Below are positions 1 to 6,580 of a stretch of DNA of 13,630 nt, in pieces. The stretch is taken from NCBI GenBank assembly GCA_036276235.1, contig DATBDZ010000308.1:1-13630 (forward strand), read 5' to 3'. Each line of letters begins with the position of its first letter. Position 1 is the stretch's first letter. The notes under the pieces are model-generated. The model was not told where the DNA came from, searched no databases, and saw only the letters and a list, made by a program, of their open reading frames with translations. Position numbers and translations under genes: made by a program. Origin of the DNA: JANWHF01 sp036276235 (GTDB lineage Bacteria; Planctomycetota; Phycisphaerae; Tepidisphaerales; Tepidisphaeraceae).

Positions 1-204
1 ATTGCGCTTCACCCCGTTCCCGCTTACTCCAGGAGTACCTTCCGTGCGCGGCTCCTGTGGCACCGATGCCACACCAAAAATTGAGGAACCGCCGCAAGGT
101 CGTGTGGCATGGGCTCGCGTTAGCGTGCCCGTGGCATCTCCATCCTTCGCGGATGTGTGGGGACGGGCATTGCCCGCCGAAGTTTTACTCCTGCATCAAC
201 GCCC
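1..204. other. Non-coding end region with small inverted repeats
   Basis: No convincing gene is seen here; the open frames lack a plausible ribosome site and family resemblance. Two structures are visible. ATGCCACAC at 66-74 is mirrored exactly by GTGTGGCAT at 102-110. CGGGC-ATT-GCCCG at 164-176 forms a short hairpin that extends by a G-U pair on the minus-strand transcript. The latter lies about 30 bases past the stop of the minus-strand oxidoreductase and could end or protect its mRNA, but there is no U-run, so this is only a possibility. A CATGGGC/GCCCGTG near-dyad at about 108-134 overlaps the first repeat. Confidence 0.5.
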
Positions 205-1566
205 CTACACATTCCCTGGTTCCGGATGCACCCACGGCGCGCGATACGGCCGGCGCATCAGCTTGTTGGCTTCATCATCGTTGATGATCATCTGCTTGTC
301 GGCGTCCCAGCGCAGCTCGCGGCCGCCGAGGGCCATCGACATATTCGCCAAAATGCAGCTTGCCGTGGAGATGTAACCCTGCTCGATGTCGGCGACAGGC
401 TTGCCCCGCGTGTTGCGGGCGGCCAGAAGATCGAGCATGTGATGGCGGATCGCCGGCGCTACATGCCTTTCCAGATCGCGCTCGGTTTTGTCTTCCGGAT
501 ATTGTTCCAGCTCGTAAACGACATCCTTCTTGATCGTCGGCTTGCCGGTCGGCGTGAAGTGGTAACCCATCACGCTCGCTTCCAGAGTTCCCTTATCGCC
601 GTAAAGCGTCGCGCCCCAGCCGTTGCGCTGATCGGCCGGCCATGGTGCATCGCCCCAGGTGCGATGCGTCCAACTGATCTGCAGATCGCCATGATCGAAC
701 GTGGCGATCTGCGTATCGCTGATGTTGGCCTTGGCTTTTTTGTCCACCAGGATTCCACCGGTGGATGAAACACTCTTGGGCCAGCCCAGGTCCATAAACC
801 AGCGAACCATGTCGTACATGTGGATGGCCATGTCGCCGACGATGCCGTTGCCGTATTCCATGAACGATCGCCAGCTTCGCGGATGCACGAGGCGGTTATA
901 TGGCCGCATCGGTGCGGGGCCGGTCCAAAATTCGTAATCGAGATTGTCCGGCGGCGTGGTATCGGGCGGATTGGTGGCGTTGCGCATGTGGTAGTAGCAA
1001 TAGATCTCGACGTGCGCAATCTTGCCGAGCAAGCCCTTCTGCACGATCTGCTCGCGCGCCTCGACAAGGTGCGGCGTGCTCCGCCGTTGCGTGCCCACCT
1101 GCACCACGCGCCCATACTTCCGCGCGGCGGCGAGCATCGCCTGCCCTTCTACAATGTCCACGCTGATCGGCTTCTGAAGATAAAGATCCGCGCCGGATTT
1201 CACCGCCTCAATCATCGGCAGCGCATGCCAATGATCCGGCGTGGCGATCTCGACGATATCCAGATCCTTCTCCTTGAGCATCTCGCGGTAGTCGTGATAC
1301 AGGCGCGGCTTTTTCTTCGACGCCTGCCGCGCCGCGACCATGTCGCCGCATTCTTCGAGCATCTTCTTATCGACATCGCAAAGCGAAACGACTTCCGTCT
1401 GCGGCGCTACTTGAAGCAGTCGAAACAGATCTGACTTCCCGTACCACCCCGTGCCGATCATCCCGACACGCAGCGGCTTTTCATCCGCCGCCCCGGCGAC
1501 GTAGCCGCTGGTCTGTGTCAAAGCCAACCCAGCAGCACTGGCCAACATGAATTCGCGGCGGTTCAT
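205..1566 (-). CDS. Gfo/Idh/MocA-family oxidoreductase with Tat signal
   Basis: This 453-residue NAD(P)-dependent oxidoreductase probably acts on a sugar, inositol or related polyol; the substrate cannot be read from sequence. The start at 1566 was chosen because GGAGG lies 6 bases upstream and the protein then begins with a twin-arginine signal, NRREFML plus a hydrophobic stretch to about residue 26, which implies export in folded form. The Rossmann nucleotide-binding motif is GTGWYG at 38-43. The usual EKP catalytic motif appears as QKP at 131-133, with the lysine kept. GDMAIHMYD at 244-252 supplies the conserved histidine region of the C-terminal domain. Length is normal for the exported bacterial branch of the family. 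It lies downstream of the peptidase gene on the same strand, 184 bases away, with a large palindrome between them, so co-transcription is doubtful. Family assignment is firm; the substrate is unknown. Confidence 0.93.
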   Translation of the reverse strand: MNRREFMLASAAGLALTQTSGYVAGAADEKPLRVGMIGTGWYGKSDLFRLLQVAPQTEVVSLCDVDKKMLEECGDMVAARQASKKKPRLYHDYREMLKEKDLDIVEIATPDHWHALPMIEAVKSGADLYLQKPISVDIVEGQAMLAAARKYGRVVQVGTQRRSTPHLVEAREQIVQKGLLGKIAHVEIYCYYHMRNATNPPDTTPPDNLDYEFWTGPAPMRPYNRLVHPRSWRSFMEYGNGIVGDMAIHMYDMVRWFMDLGWPKSVSSTGGILVDKKAKANISDTQIATFDHGDLQISWTHRTWGDAPWPADQRNGWGATLYGDKGTLEASVMGYHFTPTGKPTIKKDVVYELEQYPEDKTERDLERHVAPAIRHHMLDLLAARNTRGKPVADIEQGYISTASCILANMSMALGGRELRWDADKQMIINDDEANKLMRRPYRAPWVHPEPGNV

Positions 1567-1642
1567 TGGTTTTCCTCCGGGAAAGGGATTCGCTGGACTT
1601 AATCTAGCTTGTAGGCCGAGCACTCGCCAGTGGAATGTGGGA

Positions 1643-1745
1643 GGAGTCAGGAGTCAGGAGTCAGGAGCCAGGAGAAGAGGGGCGTAGCGATTCGGGGCCG
1701 CATTCTCTTCTCCTGGCTACTGGCTCCTGACTCCTGGCTCCTTCT
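1643..1745. repeat. Heptamer-built inverted repeat (GGAGTCA core)
   Basis: The left arm holds consecutive 7-base units GGAGTCA x3, GGAGCCA and GGAGAAG (1643-1677). The right arm holds the mirrored units TCCTGGC, TACTGGC, TCCTGAC, TCCTGGC and TCCTTCT (1711-1745). The inner 14 bases at 1666-1679 pair perfectly with 1705-1718 around a 25-base loop. The element sits immediately past the peptidase stop (minus strand) and before the oxidoreductase start, so a transcript from the peptidase would form a long hairpin there. No U-run follows, so a role as terminator or mRNA stabiliser is inference. Confidence 0.85.
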
Positions 1746-1750
1746 CCAAA

Positions 1751-3676
1751 TCACAGAAGCTGCTCCAACTCCTCCACCAACCCCCCAAAATACTTCAACG
1801 CCGTATCCACCGCGTGCGGCTGTTCCATATCTACTCCGGCACCGCGAAGCAGATCCAGTGGATATTTCGAGCAGCCGCCTTTGAGGAAGCCCAGATAATC
1901 CGATAACTCCTGCTGCTGCCCCTCCGTCACGCGCTGGCTCAGCGCGATCGCGGCACTCAGGCCTGTCGCATACTTATAGACATAGAACGCCCGATAAAAA
2001 TGCGGAATGCGCAGGCATTCCAGCTCAAGCTCCGGATCGATCGCGAAATCAGGGCCGAAATACAGTTCGAGCAGCTTGCGATATTCTCGCCGCAGCGCAT
2101 CGACCGTCAGCGGCTCACCCGCCTCCACCATCGCGTGAATGATCTTCTCGAATTCGGCGAACATCGTCTGGCGGATGATCGTGCCGCGGATGCCGTCGAT
2201 CTGGCGATTGATCAGATACGCCCGCTCCCGATCGTCCTTCGCCTGCATCATCAAATATTTAGCGAGAAGTTGCTCGTTAAACGTACTGGCGACTTCCGCC
2301 ACGAAGATCGTGTAATGCCAATACTGGAACGGCTGATTCTTCGCCGAGTAGTAGCTGTGCATCGAGTGCCCGGCCTCGTGCGCCAGCGTGAAGACATGAT
2401 CCAGCACATCCGGCTGATAGTTCATCAGGATGTAAGGAGATCCGTCATAGCTCCCCGAGCTGAACGCCCCGCTCTGCTTGCCCTGATTCGGATACCGATC
2501 GCACCAGCGCGCCGTCGTCATTCCTTCGCGCAGTGCCGAGCAATATTCTGATCCGAGCGGCTCCAGCGATTCGACGACCACATCCACCGCCTTGTCCCAC
2601 GAGTGCCGCTTATCCAGATCGGACAGGATCGGCACATACGTATCGTAATGATGGATTTCCTTGAGCTTCATCTTCTGCCGCCGAAGCTCGTAATAGCGGT
2701 AGACGGCGGGCAGATTCGCGTGAACGGATTTGATCAGATTGTCATAAACGCTGACCGGCACCTTATCGCCGAACAGAGCCGCCTCGCGGGCGCTCGGATA
2801 ATTGCGCGCCTTGGCGTAATACACATCGCGCTGCACCGAAGCATTCAGCGAAGCGGCTATCGTGTTCTTATGCGCCTCAAACTGCACGTAATAAGCATGA
2901 AACGCCTTCTCGCGCACCGACGCCGACGGCGAATGCAAGAACGCCGAGAACGAGGAATGCCCCAGCTCTACCAGTTCGCCCTTCTCGTTCTTGATCATCC
3001 CCCATTTCAGATCGGCATCATTGAGCTGGCGGAAGATCTGATTGCTCGCCTCGCTCATCTGCCCCTGCATCGCGATCAGATGTTCTTCGCGCGATGAGAG
3101 GGTGTGCGGGCGATATCGGAGGGTCTGCTCTAACGCCAGCTTCCACTCCGCCAGCTCCGGCGCCGCCAGGAATTCTTCCATGACATCCGGCGCGATCGAC
3201 ATAAGTTCCGGCCGAATGTAGCTGGAAAGCTCCGCCGCCTGCATTGCGACATGCTGAAACCGCCCCTTCATCCGCTGGTATTCGCTATTTCCTTGGTCTT
3301 CGGTGGTCTTGAGCGAAGCATAAACGCCCAGCCGCTCGCCGGCCCGCTCAATGTCCGTATCAAACGCCATGCAAGCGGCAAGCGCCGCCGCGCTCTCTCC
3401 GAGCTTGCCGCGGAATTGGTCATAGCCCGGCAGCTTCTCTTCCCACGCCTTGAAGGCGCTCTCCCATTCACCATCGGTAGAGAAGAGCGAAGAAAGATCC
3501 CAACAATCCGCCGGCTTCACCTTAGATCGCGGCGGCAGCGCCTTGCCCTTGGGCGCGTGCGTCGGCGTGGACTTAGTCTTCGACGCTAACTTGGCTTTGG
3601 GCGATGGCCTTGCTCCGCCCTTCGCGGCCACTTTCGACTTTGTTTTCAACTTCGGCTTGGTTTTGGTTTTGGGCAT
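1751..3676 (-). CDS. pepF: Oligoendopeptidase F (M3 family zinc peptidase)
   Basis: This 641-residue cytoplasmic metallopeptidase is expected to cleave short peptides of intermediate length. The zinc site is HEAGH at 433-437, with the third ligand probably Glu461 in VAEVASTFNE. The C-terminal signature IPHFYRAFYVYKYATG at 557-572 is typical of PepF. The catalytic body begins near WDLSSLF at residue 59, and from there the length matches the family. Residues 2-54 are unusual: a lysine/proline/alanine-rich tail with about 16 lysines, many at every second position, resembling histone H1-like tails. The ATG at 3676 has no clear Shine-Dalgarno sequence and abuts a heptamer repeat array. A GTG at Val53 is an alternative start that would remove the tail. 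An upstream GTG at 3766 is in frame but reads through the repeat and is rejected. Function is certain to family level; the start is uncertain. Confidence 0.93.
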   Translation of the reverse strand: MPKTKTKPKLKTKSKVAAKGGARPSPKAKLASKTKSTPTHAPKGKALPPRSKVKPADCWDLSSLFSTDGEWESAFKAWEEKLPGYDQFRGKLGESAAALAACMAFDTDIERAGERLGVYASLKTTEDQGNSEYQRMKGRFQHVAMQAAELSSYIRPELMSIAPDVMEEFLAAPELAEWKLALEQTLRYRPHTLSSREEHLIAMQGQMSEASNQIFRQLNDADLKWGMIKNEKGELVELGHSSFSAFLHSPSASVREKAFHAYYVQFEAHKNTIAASLNASVQRDVYYAKARNYPSAREAALFGDKVPVSVYDNLIKSVHANLPAVYRYYELRRQKMKLKEIHHYDTYVPILSDLDKRHSWDKAVDVVVESLEPLGSEYCSALREGMTTARWCDRYPNQGKQSGAFSSGSYDGSPYILMNYQPDVLDHVFTLAHEAGHSMHSYYSAKNQPFQYWHYTIFVAEVASTFNEQLLAKYLMMQAKDDRERAYLINRQIDGIRGTIIRQTMFAEFEKIIHAMVEAGEPLTVDALRREYRKLLELYFGPDFAIDPELELECLRIPHFYRAFYVYKYATGLSAAIALSQRVTEGQQQELSDYLGFLKGGCSKYPLDLLRGAGVDMEQPHAVDTALKYFGGLVEELEQLL

Positions 3677-3681
3677 GGGGG

Positions 3682-3716
3682 AAGTTTCAAGTTTCGGGTT
3701 TCGAGTTTCAAGTCCG
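3682..3716. repeat. Heptamer array (AAGTTTC core)
   Basis: Five contiguous 7-base units read AAGTTTC, AAGTTTC, GGGTTTC, GAGTTTC and AAGTCCG. The array begins 5 bases upstream of the peptidase start codon (minus strand) and fills much of the 90-base divergent region shared with the methyltransferase gene on the plus strand. No second, mirrored arm is seen here, unlike most of the other arrays in the window. Either the promoters flank it or it forms part of the peptidase leader. Confidence 0.85.
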
Positions 3717-3766
3717 GGGCCGGCGCAGTTATATTTGCGGTGATGCGGTCCGGCGGGACAGGCCAC

Positions 3767-4531
3767 ATGAGCGAGCCCCCCTCAAAAGCGAAACGCCCGG
3801 ACTACGGCATCGACGCGCCGGCGGCGGTCCGCAACCTCGCCATCGGCGGCGCGGCCGCCCTGGTGCTGGCTGCCGTCGCGCGCGCCCTCCACTGGGCACC
3901 GGTGGCGCGGATGGCTGGCTCATTCGCCATCTCGGGGCTTTTCATGGCCGGCTGGATGGTCTGGGACGGCAAGGTCGGCAAGGCGCGGGGGCGCGACCGA
4001 CTCCTCGACTCCCTGCTCTGGCGGGGCGACGAGACGGTCCTCGACGTCGGCTGCGGCCGCGGCTTGCTCCTGATCGGCGCCGCCAAGCGCCTGACCACCG
4101 GGAAGGCGATCGGCGTGGACATCTGGCAGGCTGCGGACCTCTCCGGCAACCACCCGGACGCCGCGCGGGAGAACGCGCGGCTGGAGGGAGTATCCGACCG
4201 CGTCGAGGTCAAGGATGGCGACGCCCGCCGCCTCCCCTTCGCCGACGGCACGTTTGACCTGGTCGTCACGACAGGGGTCCTGCACAACATCTACAACGCC
4301 GCCGAGAGGGACACGGCGGTGCGCGAGATCGCGCGCGTTCTCAAACCCGGCGGCCATGTGCTCCTCGGCGACGTCCGGCATACGGGCCGGTACATCCAGG
4401 TGCTTCGCCAGAGCGGCCTGGAAGACGTGCGCCGCTCGCCGGAGTCGGTCCCCTCCCTGCTCATCGCCGTCATATCGTTGGGCTTCGCCTACCCGGCTAT
4501 CGTGACGGCCCGGAAACCGGCCGCCGCATGA
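3767..4531 (+). CDS. Membrane-associated class I SAM-dependent methyltransferase
   Basis: This 254-residue protein transfers a methyl group from S-adenosylmethionine to an unknown, perhaps lipid or quinone-like, substrate. The seven-strand methyltransferase fold is clear. Motif I is VLDVGCGRG at 91-99, the acidic ribose-binding residue is Asp118 in GVDIW, DGDARRLPF lies at 150-158, LVVTTGVLHNI at 165-175, and the post-II motif VLKPGG at 191-196. Ahead of it are two hydrophobic segments, about residues 24-42 and 47-65, likely membrane helices that place the catalytic domain at the inner membrane. A hydrophobic stretch at 229-248 lies near the C-terminus. The start at 3767 gives a sensible N-terminus (MSEPPSKAK); a GTG at 3740 is in frame nine codons upstream and cannot be excluded. 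The ribosome site is weak. The gene is markedly richer in G/C at third positions than its neighbours, suggesting a different history. Confidence 0.88.
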   Translation: MSEPPSKAKRPDYGIDAPAAVRNLAIGGAAALVLAAVARALHWAPVARMAGSFAISGLFMAGWMVWDGKVGKARGRDRLLDSLLWRGDETVLDVGCGRGLLLIGAAKRLTTGKAIGVDIWQAADLSGNHPDAARENARLEGVSDRVEVKDGDARRLPFADGTFDLVVTTGVLHNIYNAAERDTAVREIARVLKPGGHVLLGDVRHTGRYIQVLRQSGLEDVRRSPESVPSLLIAVISLGFAYPAIVTARKPAAA

Positions 4532-4656
4532 CCGGCGACTGTCGCGCTGAACGGGATTGACATCAACATTTGAATTAGCGGAACGATTGGTGTCGCAACG
4601 GTGATTCAGTATGCTGTCCATGCCCGGCGATGCGATTGATAGATCGGAGGCGCCGA

Positions 4657-5310
4657 ATGCCAACCTGCCTGCGTCGGTGGATGTATCTTGACCATGACGG
4701 TATCGTAAGCCTACATAACCAACTGCGCCCACACGTAGTTGAGCAGTCACAAACAATTTCGGGGACCGAGAAAAAGGCTTGGCGCGGTGGCGTTGGATTA
4801 GGCGCGTACGGCGTCAAGTTCGATGGCACGCGCGAATCGTCATCAGATAGCGGGTTTCAAATATTTGAAAAGACCGCGCCGTGTGACGAACAGATGCTTT
4901 TTGAGATTGAGGCGTCTCTGGCCAAGGCGGGCGAACTTGTACACCTATCCGGCCTGGGCCGCGTGGCCGAACTCTTCGCAAGCAAACAAACCAGGTTTGT
5001 AACCGGTGTTCTACGGTTTCGGTGGGCGCGGTCATTTGACCCAGACCCCGTCATCGACGCCACGAAGAAGGAGATGGTCGAATTTGAGCTTGATCGGGAC
5101 GCCAATGACGACGCCGGGATGCTTTCAGTTCCTGTACGGATGGGTGGTAGCCTTGGAAAGTGTGTGAGCAGAAAGGACTTGAAGGACGGGTCGGTTTTGC
5201 CAACCAGTCACCTCGCTTGCTTTTTGCGCGAGCTGGCACATGAGACGCTGGCGCTGGGCTTTTTCGCTCAATGCCAGCCATTAGCAAAATTAGTCTGGCT
5301 AAAACCATAG
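4657..5310 (+). CDS. Uncharacterised 217-residue protein (DUF6414-like?)
   Basis: The start at 4657 is set by GGAGG at 4646-4650, six bases upstream. The N-terminal pattern WMYLDHDGIVSLHNQL (8-23) recalls proteins grouped as DUF6414, which begin with a similar Y-L-D...S-L..Q motif; this is a recollection, not a database match. Residues 42-66 are rich in glycine and serine. The rest looks like a soluble alpha/beta protein: a helical stretch at about 78-110, then strands (FVTGVLRFRW, VEFELDRD). There is no signal peptide, membrane helix or recognisable catalytic motif. It follows the methyltransferase by 125 bases with its own ribosome site, so it may be separately expressed. Its base composition is more even than that of the methyltransferase. 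No function is proposed. Confidence 0.7.
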   Translation: MPTCLRRWMYLDHDGIVSLHNQLRPHVVEQSQTISGTEKKAWRGGVGLGAYGVKFDGTRESSSDSGFQIFEKTAPCDEQMLFEIEASLAKAGELVHLSGLGRVAELFASKQTRFVTGVLRFRWARSFDPDPVIDATKKEMVEFELDRDANDDAGMLSVPVRMGGSLGKCVSRKDLKDGSVLPTSHLACFLRELAHETLALGFFAQCQPLAKLVWLKP

Positions 5311-5455
5311 GCGATCTGGTTTCCGTAGGAGTCCGCCGATTGCGGTTGGTCGAAGGGGTACACAGCGCGCTTATACCGTGTTTTTCCGCCGTTTCTTGCC
5401 AACGGCGTAGCGGAGAACCCGCCACGTTAATCTCGGCGGCTTCACCCACCTCAAC

Positions 5456-5705
5456 TTACGCGCAGCCCCCAAAAATTCTTTTGCTGTAACTCTCGAGGCG
5501 GCAAAGAAATCGGCGAGACGAAAGATTTTCGGATTTTTATAACTTTTTGCCGGTTTGAGATTCGATCCGACAGCCGCAAGCATTGAATTGACAGGAGGTT
5601 AGCCGCGCGAAAAGCGGGAAAGGGGGTCATAATCTGTAAGTCGTTGGGTGGCGGGAGGTTACTGAACAAAATACTAAGTTTTTGATATATATTGAAAGGT
5701 GTGTT
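5456..5705 (-). repeat. Copy 1 of a ~250-bp direct repeat element
   Basis: This segment aligns with 5868-6117 at an offset of 412 bases from end to end, with only small compensating shifts. A 26-base block (5517-5542 here, 5929-5954 in copy 2) is identical and holds the small hairpin CGAAA-GAT-TTTCG at 5519-5531. Other shared blocks are GGGGGTCATAAT followed by TGTAA near 5624-5639, and AATA/AATG..AA.TTTTTG.TATATA near 5670-5692. Read on the minus strand, both copies contain a frame with Y-K-N-P-K-I-F-R, but copy 1 is broken by a TAG and TAA upstream of it. The minus strand is given only because of that frame; the true orientation is unknown. Confidence 0.85.
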
Positions 5706-5730
5706 GTGGGTTGTGGGTTGTTGGTTGTCC
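5703..5730. repeat. Heptamer array (GTTGTGG core)
   Basis: Four contiguous 7-base units read GTTGTGG, GTTGTGG, GTTGTTG and GTTGTCC. The array starts exactly where the first 250-bp element ends. The matching position after copy 2 (about 6115-6121) carries only GTGTTTTTTG, so the array is not part of the duplicated unit. Confidence 0.8.
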
Positions 5731-5867
5731 CGGGGTCAGTTGTCCCGCTGCACAGTTAAAGGTGTCAGTCATCGTTGACGCCGATCCTGCGGGGGCCGCT
5801 TGCGGGTTGTCCGGCATACCCCCGCCGTGGCGGACCTGGCGAACCTCCGACAGGCAGTCATAGCGAG

Positions 5868-6117
5868 TTACGTGCGGTGCTCGAAAATACTTTTGCGATA
5901 AACCGCGCGGCCACAAGAAGTTGGGCGCGACGAAAGATTTTCGGATTTTTATAAGTTTTTAGCGGTTTTGAGATTTGGTCGAGCGCCACAAGTATCGAGC
6001 CGGCAATCACTTGCGCGGCGAGAAAACGCCAAGGGGGGTCATAATTTGTAATTGCTGCTGGCACAGCGGGTTACAAACGAAAATGGAAACTTTTTGCTAT
6101 ATAGTGGGAGGTGTGTT
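5868..6117 (-). repeat. Copy 2 of the ~250-bp direct repeat element
   Basis: This partner of 5456-5705 lies at a constant 412-base offset. Its minus-strand frame is longer and uninterrupted (5858-6064, 68 codons) and includes T-N-Y-D-P, K-P-L-K-T and Y-K-N-P-K-I-F-R. No ribosome site is evident before its ATG, and the corresponding frame in copy 1 carries a stop, so coding is doubtful. Divergence between the copies is spread over all codon positions rather than the third, which fits an old non-coding or decayed element better than two live genes. Confidence 0.85.
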
Positions 6118-6188
6118 TTTTGATAAAGGCACGAAGGGAAGGGATGGCTTCCGACTTCCGATCTCGGACATCTGACTCCTAGCTCTAG

Positions 6189-6241
6189 AGCCGTAGAGCG
6201 ATATAAACTAAAGCCATACATTATATATAATGTCTACGGCT
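6189..6241. repeat. AT-rich palindrome within a GC-rich dyad
   Basis: AGCCGTAGA at 6189-6197 is mirrored exactly by TCTACGGCT at 6233-6241. Inside lies ACATTATATATAATGT at 6218-6233, a perfect 16-base palindrome. It includes TATAAT at 6226-6231, a possible -10 box, but no matching -35 is evident at the usual distance. It could be a protein-binding site or a hairpin. Confidence 0.6.
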
Positions 6242-6266
6242 CGGTCAACGAACTACAGGACAGTGA

Positions 6267-6398
6267 GTCGCGCTGAGCCCTGCCGCGACGGAACCTGGCA
6301 CGGTTTTTCCTCTGCTCGTGTTCATCGGATAGTCCGTGCAACATCGGGATGATTCCGATGAAACCAAATGATTACGAAAACGTTTCAAAAGGTTTCAT
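6267..6398 (+). other. Cluster of short hairpins, possible structured RNA
   Basis: Four dyads lie in 130 bases: GTCGCG/CGCGAC (6267-6289), GCACGG/CCGTGC (6298-6339), CATCGG/CCGATG (6342-6360) and ATGAAACC/GGTTTCAT (6358-6398). The last two overlap, so they cannot form together. This is compatible with a switching RNA, but short dyads are common by chance in GC-rich DNA. No known riboswitch consensus was recognised. Confidence 0.3.
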
Positions 6399-6580
6399 AC
6401 GGCGGGCAGCGAATGAAAAGTGATTGCTCGAAAGTCAGCCGCAGATTCCGCAAGGAGCTCGATAGCGTCTCCGCGATCTTGGCGATCGCTACGGCGCAAC
6501 AGGCCGGACGAATCCAAGTGTTGCGCAAAACGTTGCGCGATGGTGCGCGGCATGAATTCGATATGAGTCCCGATGCTCAA

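Noticed and set aside
1643..1745. CRISPR-like array at the heptamer repeats
   Set aside because: Units are 7 bases and contiguous with no spacers; no cas genes are in the window.
1630..1884. An 84-codon plus-strand frame over the heptamer palindrome
   Set aside because: It is low-complexity translation of the GGAGTCA repeat that then runs antisense into the peptidase gene.
3677..3766. Peptidase start at the GTG at 3766
   Set aside because: It would translate the heptamer array and overlap the methyltransferase start on the other strand; the added residues have no family support.
4557..4585. TTGACA as a -35 box before the 217-residue gene
   Set aside because: No acceptable -10 hexamer lies 16-18 bases downstream (the site reads GGAACG).
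5451..5669. A 72-codon minus-strand frame across copy 1 of the duplicated element
   Set aside because: In copy 2 the same frame stops after eleven codons, so it is not a conserved gene.
5674..5916. An 80-codon minus-strand frame between and across the duplicated elements
   Set aside because: It runs through the heptamer array and part of copy 2, with no ribosome site or recognisable domain.
6267..6300. Possible TPP riboswitch (CTGAG ... AACCTG)
   Set aside because: The flanking consensus parts and arms of the riboswitch are missing and no thiamine gene follows.
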